Positions 9,720-18,865 of a stretch of DNA of 64,000 nucleotides are shown piece by piece (position 1 is the first letter of the stretch; every line of letters begins with the position of its first letter). The translations under genes were made by a program, and so were the position numbers. The DNA lies in the NCBI GenBank assembly GCA_902789505.1, contig CADAOO010000001.1:1-64000 (forward strand), written 5' to 3'. The notes under the pieces are model-generated. The model saw only the letters and a list, made by a program, of their open reading frames with translations. It searched no databases and had not been told where the DNA came from. This DNA is from an uncultured Methanobrevibacter sp. (lineage in GTDB: Archaea > Methanobacteriota > Methanobacteria > Methanobacteriales > Methanobacteriaceae).

Positions 9720-10097
9720 TTAATTAAAAATTTTAAATTCCTTTTCCATGCAGACATCATCGATGAAGAGATAATCTAATTTTTCAAATATTTCAACCAA
9801 AATATCCTCCCTGCTGTCAAAAGTAACCCTGATTTTTTTGAATTCATAATCTATGGCTATTTTCTCAAGCTGTCTTATCAGTTTATAAGCTATCTTTTCA
9901 CGATTATCATAGGAATTTAAAAATAAGGTTGTTATTTCACAGGAATCGGCATCATAAACCTTAAAACTAGAACACCCAACAATCTTGCCGAAATTGCTTA
10001 AAAGCAGCACTACCTGAGGATCTTCCACCAGACATCCGAAAGAATCACAGAATTTAATGAATCTTTCATCCCTTTCATCAGTTACAATAATTTCCAT
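9720..10097 (-). CDS. Probable GNAT-type N-acetyltransferase domain protein
   Basis: This small 125-residue protein has the order of strands and helices of a short GNAT domain: VVLLLSNFGKIVGCSSFKVYD (strands 2-3), CEITTLFLNSYDNREKIAYKLIRQLEKIAIDYEFKKIRVTF (strand 4, the acetyl-CoA-binding loop and helix 3), then a final FEKLDYLFIDDVCMEKEF. The usual R/QxxGxG/A acetyl-CoA loop is degenerate (NSYDNREK), so activity is uncertain. Its ATG overlaps the stop of the deaminase (TAATG), which indicates co-transcription and translational coupling. Confidence 0.55.
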   Translation of the reverse strand: MEIIVTDERDERFIKFCDSFGCLVEDPQVVLLLSNFGKIVGCSSFKVYDADSCEITTLFLNSYDNREKIAYKLIRQLEKIAIDYEFKKIRVTFDSREDILVEIFEKLDYLFIDDVCMEKEFKIFN

Positions 10098-10567
10098 TAT
10101 TTGACCTCTGTTGAGTTTCCAACTTTTGCAAGCTCATCTTCCCAAACTCCGGGATTATTGCATGCAAACTTTAAAAATAAATCTCTGCACCTGACATCAT
10201 TTAAAACAACCACTTCAATGCCGTTGCATACAAGTAAATTTTCGGCTCCCATCAATGTGGTGTTCTCTCCTATTACTACTCTGGGTATGTTATATAATAT
10301 CACCGCACCGGAACACATCGGACATGGGGACAGGGTTGTATATAATGTGCATTTTATATAATCATCATAATTTAAGCGTCCTGCATTTTCAATTGCATCC
10401 ATTTCTGCATGCAGGAGCACTGAATCGTTTTGGATTAGCCTATTGTGACCTCTTGATATTATTTCACCATCTTTGACTAAAACAGCACCGATTGGAATGC
10501 CGCCTTCCGTTAAAGACTTTTGAGCTTCCGCAATAGCTTCATCCATAAAATAAGCATCATCAATCAT
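10097..10567 (-). CDS. Nucleoside/base deaminase, CMP-dCMP zinc-binding family
   Basis: The zinc-dependent deaminase motifs are complete: HAEMDAIENA (His ligand and catalytic Glu) and PCPMCSGAV (two Cys ligands). The 156-residue protein is close to cytosine/guanine deaminases and TadA-like proteins. The start MIDDAYFMDEAIAEAQ at ATG 10567 matches family N-termini; the upstream in-frame ATG at 10603 would add an odd hydrophobic stretch. The likely role is purine or pyrimidine base salvage. tRNA wobble editing is less likely, because archaea generally do not use A34 deamination. Confidence 0.82.
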   Translation of the reverse strand: MIDDAYFMDEAIAEAQKSLTEGGIPIGAVLVKDGEIISRGHNRLIQNDSVLLHAEMDAIENAGRLNYDDYIKCTLYTTLSPCPMCSGAVILYNIPRVVIGENTTLMGAENLLVCNGIEVVVLNDVRCRDLFLKFACNNPGVWEDELAKVGNSTEVK

Positions 10568-10603
10568 ATTAAAAAAAAGAAATAAAAATAGATGAATAAC
10601 CAT

Positions 10604-11680
10604 CTATTTAAATCTGTTGAATAATCCTTTGCTGGATTTTTCTTCTAAACTTTCCTCTAACTTAGTTACCTTTTTCCTTAAATCAGAAATTGTTTTGTTT
10701 GATTCATTGGACAATTTGTCGTAACTACTTTCCTTAATTTTCAATTGTGCATTAAGAGAGGAAATCTCTTCATTAAGTTTAGCAATTGTGTGATTATTCT
10801 TCTTATCAACTTCGTCCTTATAATCACCAATTTCTATTAAGTCGTTCCTTAACTCAATGACTTCATCAGTGAGCTTCTTGTTTTCATCTTTAGATTTATT
10901 TAAATTATCATTTGCTTCCTTAAGTTCATCACGCAATTTTTGATTCATTTCATTTAGATGATCAACTTCAGAAAGGTCAAATGATTCGATTTCTTTATTC
11001 AAATCATCAATTTGGGCTTCATATTTATCTTTAATAGTGTCAAGTTCAGATTCCAATTTATCTGCCCTTACCTTATTAACAGCACTTTCAGCACCGATCT
11101 TTCCTATTTTATTACTTAAATCAGCACTAATATCTAATTGGTCGAAATATTTCCTAGTGCTTTTTTCTAAGGCATCAGTCAACTCAATTTTAAGACTTTT
11201 AAGTTCTGAGTTTTCCTTTTTGAGTTTTGGAATAACTTTATTGGTCAAGTAGTTGAGTTCACTGGATTGATTGGATAATTTTTCTGACTTTTCAGCAAGT
11301 TCCTTTTTCAAACTAGCAATCTCATCATCAGAGTTAGTAGCTTTTTTCTTAGGGGCGTCCTCTTCAACAGGAGCCTCTTTTACTTCTTCAACTTCCTCAA
11401 CAGCCTCTTCAACAGGAGTTTCTTCAACTTCCTCAACAGGTTCTTCGACTACTTCATCAACTTGTTCAGGAGTCTCTTCAACTTCTTCAGGAACAGCCTC
11501 TTCAACAGGAGTTTCTTCAACTTCTTTAATCTCCTCAACAATAGGTTCTTCGACTACTTTATTAACTTGTTCAGGAGTTTCTTTAACGTCTTCAGTTTCT
11601 TTGTGTGATTTCTTAAGTTTATCAAGATTTAAACTCATTTTAGTGCCATACATAGCATTAATTGGTTTTTTTTCAGACAT
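10604..11680 (-). CDS. Acidic-repeat coiled-coil protein, function unknown
   Basis: The protein has 358 residues. Residues about 35-105 are low-complexity acidic repeats of the type VEETPVEEAV / EEVEETPEQV. Residues about 118-345 are a long heptad-rich coiled coil (LKKELAEKSEKLSNQSSELN, ELKEANDNLNKSKDENKKL and so on), ending in GLFNRFK. There is no signal peptide or membrane helix. The design resembles cytoplasmic scaffold or chromosome-organising proteins, but no family is recognised. It is upstream of the deaminase with a 36-nt gap. The nucleotide repeats in the acidic region are likely to vary in number between strains. Confidence 0.8.
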   Translation of the reverse strand: MSEKKPINAMYGTKMSLNLDKLKKSHKETEDVKETPEQVNKVVEEPIVEEIKEVEETPVEEAVPEEVEETPEQVDEVVEEPVEEVEETPVEEAVEEVEEVKEAPVEEDAPKKKATNSDDEIASLKKELAEKSEKLSNQSSELNYLTNKVIPKLKKENSELKSLKIELTDALEKSTRKYFDQLDISADLSNKIGKIGAESAVNKVRADKLESELDTIKDKYEAQIDDLNKEIESFDLSEVDHLNEMNQKLRDELKEANDNLNKSKDENKKLTDEVIELRNDLIEIGDYKDEVDKKNNHTIAKLNEEISSLNAQLKIKESSYDKLSNESNKTISDLRKKVTKLEESLEEKSSKGLFNRFK

Positions 11681-11882
11681 TTTATCACCAAAATAGCAAT
11701 AATTAAAAAGTTCGACAACAATATACTAAAATTAAATTTTTCTTTAACTATCTATTTAAATATTATCAAAAGCCAAATTCAAGATTAATTTCAACCAATA
11801 TTTTCACACTTGCAAATAATATTAATATCATGAAAATCAATAGATAATTACTGAAATACTTTTTGTAATTTGTGGCGATAAT

Positions 11883-14800
11883 ATGGATTATTTTGACAGA
11901 TTAGAAGCTGAAACCCATCACCTATACGATATTGCTAATGAAGCGAGATCAAAAGGTTTGGATGTTGAAACAAAAACTGAAGTACCTCTTGCAAAGGATT
12001 TAGCAGAAAGAGTAGAAGGACTTGTTGGTCCTGAAGGTGTAGCTCAACGTATTAAAGAATTAGAAGCAGACATAACAAGAGAAGAAGTTGCATTTGAAAT
12101 TGCGGCTGAAATTGCAGACGGAACTTTCGAACTTACCGGTGAAAAGGCAAAATACAACGAAGAGGAAAGATGTGACCAGGGTTTAAGAACTGCACTTGCA
12201 ATCTTAACAGAAGGAGTGGTGGCAGCACCGCTTGAAGGAATTTCACAGGTGAAAATCAAAGAGAACTTTGACGGGTCAAAATATATCGGAGTTTATTTTG
12301 CAGGACCTATCAGAAGTGCCGGAGGTACAGCTGCAGCATTGGCCGTTCTTTTAGGAGACAAAATTAGAAGAGCAATCAAAATTGATGCATTCAAACCTAT
12401 CGACGATGAAATTGAAAGATATGTAGAGGAAGTGGAACTTTACGAATCAGAAGTTACAAATTTACAATACTCACCAACACCAGAAGAAGTGAGATTCGCT
12501 GCAAAAAATATTCCTGTTGAAGTTACAGGAGAGCAAACCGATAAGGTTGAAGTGTCCCACAGGGATTTGGAACGTGTTGAAACAAACAATATTCGTGGAG
12601 GAGCACTTCTTGCGATGGTTGAGGGAGTAATCCAAAAATCCAAAAAGATCCATAAAATTTCCAAGAAGTTAGGTCTTGATTGGGAATGGCTTACGGAATA
12701 TTCAAAACCTAAAACCGATGATTCTAAAAGTGATGACGGAGGGGACTCCGACATTGTAAGCGAACCGAAATATATCCAGGATATCATCGGCGGAAGACCT
12801 ATTTTAGGTTATCCTTCTGAAAAAGGAGGATTCAGATTAAGATACGGTAGAAGCAGAAATACCGGACTGGCTACAATGGGAGTTCATCCTGCTACAATGG
12901 CATTGCTTGAATTTTTGGCCGTTGGAACACAGCTTAAAATTGAATATCCCGGAAAGGGTAACTGTGTTGTTCCGGTCGACTCCATTGAAGGACCTACCGT
13001 CAAACTTAAAAACGGGGATGTTGTAGCAATCGACAGTATCCGCCAAGCACGTGAACTTAAAAAAGATGTTGTCGAAATTTTGTTTTTGGGAGATATGCTC
13101 GTTGCATTCGGAGAGTTCTTAAGAAATAACCAGCCACTATATCCATCAGGATGGTGTGAAGAATGGTGGATACAGCTATTGACCAGAAGCGAAAACTTTG
13201 ATGAAAACAACAACGATTTGGATTTATACAAGCTCGAATATGAATATCTAAGTTCCATTGAAGCATTTACATTATCAAAGAAATATGATATTCCGCTTCA
13301 TCCAAAATACACATACTGCTATAATGATGTAACCATTGCAGATTTAAATTCATTGATTGACCTGATGAACAAATGCAAATCAAGTTATAACCCTGATGAG
13401 GGAATCAAACTGGATTTATCCTATCCTAAAAGAACACTGGAGATAATTGGTGTTCCGCATATCGTTCGTGACGGAAAAATCATCATCAACAAGGACCATG
13501 CTTATGCCCTTCTTGTTACACTATCCAAAAAATTACCTGAAAAAAGCACAACTATAGAAGCGGTGAACGAAGTGTCTCCCGTTGAGATTAAAAATAAGGC
13601 TCCTGCATATATCGGTACCCGTGTAGGCAGACCTGAAAAATCCAAGGAAAGATTAATGAAACCTGCCCCTCATGGATTATTCCCTATTGGCAATTACGGC
13701 GGTTCCAGAAGACTTGTGGCTACTGCTGCCAAAAAGGGAAAAATAAAAGTTGAACTGTCAAGAAGAAGATGTACCAATCCGGAATGCGGAATAAGTTCAT
13801 TCAATTCCCTTTGTCCGAAATGCGGACATCCAACCGAAATCAGTTCCCCAAGTTCAAAAAACATTCCTCTTGCAACCATGCTTAAGAATGCCTCCGACAA
13901 TGTTAAAGTAAGAAGAGTCGATGAGGTAAAAGGAGTTGTCGGAATGATTTCAGAAGCCAAACTGCCAGAACCTCTTGAAAAAGGAATATTAAGAGCTAAA
14001 AATGAGGTATTTACTTTCAAAGACGGAACAATACGCCATGATTCAACCGACTTGCCTCTGACACATTTCATTCCAAAAGAAATTGGAGTGACTGTTGAAA
14101 AATTATTGGAAATGGGTTATGAAAAGGACTGCTATGGAAATCCGATTGAAAGTGAAGACCAGATTATTGAATTAAGAGTTCAGGATATTGTAATTTCCGA
14201 TAATTGTGGCGAATATCTGCTTAGAACAGCTCAATTCATAGACGATGAGCTTACCCGATACTATGGAATGGAGCCATTCTACAATGTCAAAGAAAAAAGT
14301 GATTTGATTGGACATTTGGTTGCAGGTCTTGCACCACACACATCCGCAGGCGTTTTAGGAAGAATTGTTGGATTTACAAAGGCTTTGGGTTGTTATGCAC
14401 ACCCCTATTTCCATTCTGCAAAACGTAGAAACTGTGACAGTGATGAAGATGCAATAATGTTGCTGCTGGATGCGTTAATCAACTTTTCAAAAACATACTT
14501 GCCAAATACCCGAGGAGGAAGTATGGATGCTCCTTTGGTTTTATCTTCAAGAATTGACCCTGAAGAGATCGATGACGAATCTCACAACCTGGACATATTT
14601 GAAAGGTTCCCTGTTGAATTTTATGAAGAAACCTACACTCCACACAAACCTGCAGACGTCCTGGATTATATCGATAATGTAGAAATGCATCTGGGAACAC
14701 CGCAGCAATATGAAGGGCTGATGTTTTCACACCACACTTCAAGCATTCACGCAGGCCCTACAGTATGTCTTTACAAGAGACTGCCTTCAATGAGGGAAAA

Positions 14801-15182
14801 GGTAGAAGCCCAAATCAGCCTCGCCGAAACCATCCGTGCCGTTGACCAGCGTGGAGTTGTGGAAAAAGTTCTATCTTCACACTTCCTGCCCGACATAATG
14901 GGCAATTCAAGAGCATTTTCCAAGCAAAAGGTAAGATGTACCAAATGCGGTGCAAAATATCGGAGAATGCCGCTTACCGGAAAATGCAGCTGTGGAGGTA
15001 ACCTTATCCTTTCCGTTTCAAAAGGTTCAGTTACAAAGTACCTTGAAATTTCAAGAGACTTGGTAAGCAGATACCCTGTTTCCCATTACCTAAAACAGCG
15101 TTTAGAAATTCAAGAGTTTGGAATAAACTCGCTTTTTGAAAGTGATAAATCCAAACAAAGTTCTTTAGACATTTTCTTCTAA
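11883..15182 (+). CDS. polC: DNA polymerase II (family D) large subunit DP2
   Basis: This is the catalytic subunit of the archaeal replicative D-family polymerase, 1099 residues and without an intein. The N-terminal region reads MDYFDRLEAETHHLYDIANEARSKGLD. IRSAGGTAAALAVLLGDKIR lies at about 145-165. A first zinc ribbon (CTNPECG...CPKCG) is at about 629-650. The active-site block NTRGGSMDAPLVLSSRIDPEEIDDE is at about 873-897, with catalytic Asp residues. A second zinc ribbon (CTKCGAKYRRMPLTGKCSCGG) is at about 1019-1039. The C-terminal KQSSLDIFF resembles a PCNA-interacting peptide. The gene for the small subunit DP1 is not in this window. Confidence 0.98.
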   Translation: MDYFDRLEAETHHLYDIANEARSKGLDVETKTEVPLAKDLAERVEGLVGPEGVAQRIKELEADITREEVAFEIAAEIADGTFELTGEKAKYNEEERCDQGLRTALAILTEGVVAAPLEGISQVKIKENFDGSKYIGVYFAGPIRSAGGTAAALAVLLGDKIRRAIKIDAFKPIDDEIERYVEEVELYESEVTNLQYSPTPEEVRFAAKNIPVEVTGEQTDKVEVSHRDLERVETNNIRGGALLAMVEGVIQKSKKIHKISKKLGLDWEWLTEYSKPKTDDSKSDDGGDSDIVSEPKYIQDIIGGRPILGYPSEKGGFRLRYGRSRNTGLATMGVHPATMALLEFLAVGTQLKIEYPGKGNCVVPVDSIEGPTVKLKNGDVVAIDSIRQARELKKDVVEILFLGDMLVAFGEFLRNNQPLYPSGWCEEWWIQLLTRSENFDENNNDLDLYKLEYEYLSSIEAFTLSKKYDIPLHPKYTYCYNDVTIADLNSLIDLMNKCKSSYNPDEGIKLDLSYPKRTLEIIGVPHIVRDGKIIINKDHAYALLVTLSKKLPEKSTTIEAVNEVSPVEIKNKAPAYIGTRVGRPEKSKERLMKPAPHGLFPIGNYGGSRRLVATAAKKGKIKVELSRRRCTNPECGISSFNSLCPKCGHPTEISSPSSKNIPLATMLKNASDNVKVRRVDEVKGVVGMISEAKLPEPLEKGILRAKNEVFTFKDGTIRHDSTDLPLTHFIPKEIGVTVEKLLEMGYEKDCYGNPIESEDQIIELRVQDIVISDNCGEYLLRTAQFIDDELTRYYGMEPFYNVKEKSDLIGHLVAGLAPHTSAGVLGRIVGFTKALGCYAHPYFHSAKRRNCDSDEDAIMLLLDALINFSKTYLPNTRGGSMDAPLVLSSRIDPEEIDDESHNLDIFERFPVEFYEETYTPHKPADVLDYIDNVEMHLGTPQQYEGLMFSHHTSSIHAGPTVCLYKRLPSMREKVEAQISLAETIRAVDQRGVVEKVLSSHFLPDIMGNSRAFSKQKVRCTKCGAKYRRMPLTGKCSCGGNLILSVSKGSVTKYLEISRDLVSRYPVSHYLKQRLEIQEFGINSLFESDKSKQSSLDIFF

Positions 15183-15189
15183 AGAACAT

Positions 15190-15212
15190 ATTACTTTTCA
15201 GACGCTCTCGGA
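15190..15212. repeat. 23-nt conserved element, copy 2 (after the polC stop codon)
   Basis: This is the second copy of the element at 4513-4535, starting 8 nt after the polC TAA. It is also in the same reading frame as the gene before it (TAA then RTYYFSDALGQ and stop). The one substitution (GAT to GAC, or GCA to GCG on the other strand) is synonymous in the two open readings. Confidence 0.6.
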
Positions 15213-15300
15213 CAATAGATTTCTACTATTTAAGACATATTAAATTTCAGAGTATATAAATACTGTTTGATGGAAGACGAACAATTTAAATACTAAAAAG

Positions 15301-15341
15301 TATAAAATACTTAACTAGAAAAAGTTCGTATTAATACGAAC
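15301..15341 (+). promoter_or_regulatory. nrdD: nrdD promoter with perfect MsvR-type palindrome
   Basis: TATAAAA at 15301-15307 is a good TATA box for nrdD. From 15324 to 15341 the sequence is the perfect palindrome GTTCGTATTAATACGAAC, that is TTCGTA-N4-TACGAA, placed over the expected transcription start. A nearly identical box is upstream of the msvR-like gene at 49783-49798. As I recall, the Methanothermobacter MsvR boxes are inverted repeats of this type; this was not checked. Repression by blocking the start site is inferred. Confidence 0.65.
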
Positions 15342-15400
15342 AATAATTATACAATTAAGTTCAATATTATAATTGAGTAAATTACATAAGGTGGATAATA

Positions 15401-17719
15401 ATGGAAAGAAGTTCAGAAATCGGACATAACTTAAATGAGTCCGTTAAAATAAACGTAGAGAAAAATAATGGAATAAAAGAAAGATTCAGCTATGAAAAGT
15501 TAGTTAAATCATTAGTAATGGTTGAAACTCCTTTTTTTGAATCTGATAAAATTGTAGCAACAGTCGTATCACAACTATATGATGGAATTACAACCAAAGA
15601 AATCAAAAAAATTGTATACGAATGTTTAGAAGATATCGATAGTGAAATTGCAAACAAATACTTAGCAAGCACTCAATTAAAAGTACGTACTTCAAGAGAC
15701 ACTATCGAAGCATTCGATTTATCTAAAATTGCTAACACATTAATTGAAGAAACCGGCGCCAGCCAGGAAACTGCTTTTGAAATTGCTACTGAAACCTGGA
15801 AAGAACTTAAAAAATTAAATGTTGAATACCTGACCGCACCTATGATCAGGGAAATGGTCAACACAAAATTGATTGAATACGGTTTGGAAGATTTAAGAAG
15901 CCGTTACACTCGTTTAGGTATACCTGTATACAACATTACCTCTTTAATTGAAAACGGTAACAGGGATAATGCAAATATGATTCACAACCCTGAAAGTATT
16001 CACAAACATGTAGCAGACGAAGCATTAAAACAATACGCATTATTAAAAATGCTCCCTGCACATTTGGCAGATGCACACATGGCAGGTGACATTCACATTC
16101 ACGATTTAGAATTCTTCGCAGGAAGACCTTTAAACTGTATGCAACATGATATAAGAACTTTCATCAAATACGGTCTTAAAGTAGACGGTACTGGTGACCA
16201 CACCTCCATTGCAGGCGCACCAAACCATATGGAAACCTTAATGAACCACACAGGTGAAATCATGCTTGCAGCTCAACAAAATATGTCCGGTGGACAAGGA
16301 ATGTCCTTATGGAACGTATTTGTAGCACCATTCGCAAGAGGCAGAAGCTATGAGGAAATCAAACAATCTGTCCAAATGCTTGTTTACAACCTTAACATGG
16401 CATATGCTGCAAGAGGATCCCAAGTTCCATTTACAAGTATGGCATTAGAATTTGGTGTTCCAGACTTCCTAAAAGATGAAACTGCATACGGACCAAAAGG
16501 TAAAGTGGTTGGAACCTACGCAGACTTCGAAGAAGAAACCAGATTAATCCAAAGAGCATTTACCGAAACATTGCTTGATGGAGACAACGAAGGTAAACCT
16601 CATTTATTCCCTAATACTATTTACACCTTACGTAAAGAAACCATGACCAGCGAATATGAAGAAGATATCCGCTTAGTTCATGAATTATCTGCAAAATACG
16701 GTTCATCATACTTCGTAAACATGTTCCCTAAATACAGAGGAAAAATGGCAAACTATATGGGTTGCAGAACTTGTTTACAAGATACCTGGACTGGTGACTG
16801 GGATCAAGACTGTTTAAGAACCGGTAACTTAGCTTACGTAACCTTAAACTTCCCAAGAATCGGATACCAATCCAAAGATGAATCCCAGGTATTTGAATAC
16901 TTGGATGAATACATGGATCTGGCTGTCGAAACCTTAATGCTTAGAAGAGAACAAGGATTAAAATGTTTAAATGATTTCCACATTTTACCATTCTTAAAAC
17001 AGCAAGTGGCTGAAGATTCATACTACAGAATCCAAAACTCAACCTTATCCTTTGGTTTCGTTGGGCTTAACGAAATGTTATTATCACTATTCGGTGAAGG
17101 TATTGAAAATCCAGATGCAAACAAATTTGGTGTAAAATGTCTTGAATATGTTAACCAAAGAGCTGACGAATTAAAAGATGAAACTGGACTCAGATGGAGT
17201 GTTTTACAAACTCCTGCAGAATCTACTGCATACAGATTTGCAACACTCGATAAAAAACAATTCGGCGATCAGGCTATTGTACAGGGTGAAGGAAATGCAA
17301 ATTACTACACAAACTCTTCACATGTGCCTGTAGATACTGGAGCTTCCTTAATTGAAAAAATTAAAATCGAAGAACAATACCACAGTTTAACTCCTGGCGG
17401 ACACATTTTCCATGCATTCATGGGAGAATCTTACTCTGATCCTGACTCATTAATGAGTCTAACCAATAAAATTGCTAAAAAATCCGATATCGGATTCTGG
17501 GCTTACAGCTCAGCTTTAAGTTTCTGCCTTAAATGTAAAACCTTAATGAAAGGTTTAAACAATACTTGTCCTACCTGCGGTGAAAGCGAAGATGTAGAAT
17601 GGTATGACAGAATTACCGGATACGTACAACAAGTTGGACGTGCAAAATCTGCATCCGGTGGCTGGAACCCTGGTAAACGTCAAGAATTAATTGACAGAAG
17701 AAGATTTGAAGATAACTAA
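15401..17719 (+). CDS. nrdD: Anaerobic (class III) ribonucleoside-triphosphate reductase
   Basis: NrdD makes deoxyribonucleotides with a glycyl radical and is destroyed by oxygen. An ATP-cone regulatory domain covers about residues 15-105. The barrel follows, with DIHIHDLEFFAGRPLNCMQHD near 228-249. The C-terminal zinc site CLKCKTLMKGLNNTCPTCG is at about 709-727, and the glycyl-radical region is RITGYVQQVG near 738-747. The 772-residue length is normal and there is no intein. A GGTGG ribosome site lies 7 nt before the ATG. The activase gene nrdG is not adjacent. The promoter carries an MsvR-type palindrome and the gene ends in a strong hairpin. Confidence 0.97.
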   Translation: MERSSEIGHNLNESVKINVEKNNGIKERFSYEKLVKSLVMVETPFFESDKIVATVVSQLYDGITTKEIKKIVYECLEDIDSEIANKYLASTQLKVRTSRDTIEAFDLSKIANTLIEETGASQETAFEIATETWKELKKLNVEYLTAPMIREMVNTKLIEYGLEDLRSRYTRLGIPVYNITSLIENGNRDNANMIHNPESIHKHVADEALKQYALLKMLPAHLADAHMAGDIHIHDLEFFAGRPLNCMQHDIRTFIKYGLKVDGTGDHTSIAGAPNHMETLMNHTGEIMLAAQQNMSGGQGMSLWNVFVAPFARGRSYEEIKQSVQMLVYNLNMAYAARGSQVPFTSMALEFGVPDFLKDETAYGPKGKVVGTYADFEEETRLIQRAFTETLLDGDNEGKPHLFPNTIYTLRKETMTSEYEEDIRLVHELSAKYGSSYFVNMFPKYRGKMANYMGCRTCLQDTWTGDWDQDCLRTGNLAYVTLNFPRIGYQSKDESQVFEYLDEYMDLAVETLMLRREQGLKCLNDFHILPFLKQQVAEDSYYRIQNSTLSFGFVGLNEMLLSLFGEGIENPDANKFGVKCLEYVNQRADELKDETGLRWSVLQTPAESTAYRFATLDKKQFGDQAIVQGEGNANYYTNSSHVPVDTGASLIEKIKIEEQYHSLTPGGHIFHAFMGESYSDPDSLMSLTNKIAKKSDIGFWAYSSALSFCLKCKTLMKGLNNTCPTCGESEDVEWYDRITGYVQQVGRAKSASGGWNPGKRQELIDRRRFEDN

Positions 17720-17734
17720 CTTTTTAGTTATCTT
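17709..17734 (+). terminator. nrdD: Terminator hairpin of nrdD
   Basis: AAGATAACTAA (17709-17719, which includes the TAA stop) pairs perfectly with 17724-17734 over 11 bp with a 4-nt loop. Confidence 0.65.
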
Positions 17735-18064
17735 TATCCACCTTATTTTTTTACACCAAAAAACCATATCCCAAAAAATAGATTCTTGTTTTATTAACCA
17801 TACATGGAAACATTTTATTTTCAGCAGCAATTCCTGCGAACAAATATAATCAAAAATAGCTGGCTCAAATAGGAATATGTGGAATAAATATCTCATTTAA
17901 TTGAATGATTATGCAATTAAAAAGAGGTTTGGAAAATATCAAAAATAGCTTATGCAAAAATCCAAAATCCTTCAGGCCATAATCCTAAAATTTAGATAAA
18001 CAAAAAAAGAATGGAATTAATAGTAACTCCATTTAACCACATCAATTTTACTAAAAAAACATGA
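17735..18064. other. Non-coding spacer between nrdD and the membrane-protein pair
   Basis: This 330-bp AT-rich spacer lies between genes that converge. I see no convincing coding frame, RNA gene or repeat. It probably holds only the 3' ends of both transcripts. Confidence 0.4.
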
Positions 18065-18865
18065 TTAATTCTTTTCTTTTTTCTCTTTAATCAAATCTTT
18101 AATATCGGCAAATTCACGATTAACATATCCCTTTACCATTGAAACAGATAAAGTGGCCGTACCGATACAGGATAAGAAAAAACCACCCCAAGCCAATACC
18201 AATGAATTAATTTTTCCAATCATGATCTTTCCGGAAGCATCAAAACTGTTACTTGTAAATGCATTGGAAACCATAGTCAGTGAATCCATAGGAGAAACAT
18301 CTTCAGCAAGCATGGTAAATAGAAAACTAACCAGAATTATTGCAAATAACAACAGGAGAGTAATTCCCAAACCATTATTCTCTGTATGTTCCACAAATTT
18401 ACGATAGTAAACTTTAATAAAATACAAATACCCAATAATATGGAACAAATCCAATAAAACAACGAGACTATCTCCAAATAACAATCCAGTTATGGAACCG
18501 AATGGAATTAACAGGAATAATATGAATTTATTTTTAAGGGTGTCACTACTCCAATTAATGGCCAGGGATGCCGAAACAAGGATATCCAAAACAAATATTA
18601 AATAGGAACCTCCTTTCCAATCAAACGTAAGATATAAAATAGTAATGATGAAAACCAGTATCATCACAAGATAAAAAAGCTGCTTTAAGGACATTATTCC
18701 TTCAGAAGGAAAATATTCGAGAGGGTTTGAAAACCTTGAAGCTTTAAAACGGGCCAATAACCTGCTTTTGGGGATGATATATTTACCGACATATACTAAA
18801 ACGACAAAAATTCCAATTGCAACCAATAATTGAAAAATAATGTCCAATATCAATTCATTTCCCAT
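18065..18865 (-). CDS. Polytopic membrane protein, paralogue of the next gene, pore-loop-like C-terminal half
   Basis: The 266-residue protein has about seven hydrophobic helices and a charged C-terminal tail (REFADIKDLIKEKKEKN). It aligns by eye along its length with the upstream neighbour: same helix order, ENNGLGITLLLLFAIILVSFLFT, then DSLTMVSNAFTSNSFDASGKIMIGKINSLVLAWGGFFLSCIGTATLS. The last segment has the layout of an ion-channel pore helix, filter and inner helix, but the filter is not a K+ TVGYG. It overlaps its upstream partner by one base (TAATG), so the two are translated together and may form a heteromer. No family was recognised. Confidence 0.7.
   Translation of the reverse strand: MGNELILDIIFQLLVAIGIFVVLVYVGKYIIPKSRLLARFKASRFSNPLEYFPSEGIMSLKQLFYLVMILVFIITILYLTFDWKGGSYLIFVLDILVSASLAINWSSDTLKNKFILFLLIPFGSITGLLFGDSLVVLLDLFHIIGYLYFIKVYYRKFVEHTENNGLGITLLLLFAIILVSFLFTMLAEDVSPMDSLTMVSNAFTSNSFDASGKIMIGKINSLVLAWGGFFLSCIGTATLSVSMVKGYVNREFADIKDLIKEKKEKN

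Noticed and set aside
11271-11696. Serine/threonine-rich open frame antisense to the acidic repeats
   Set aside because: It is a by-product of the GAA-rich coding strand on the other side; the product is only STSS-type low complexity.
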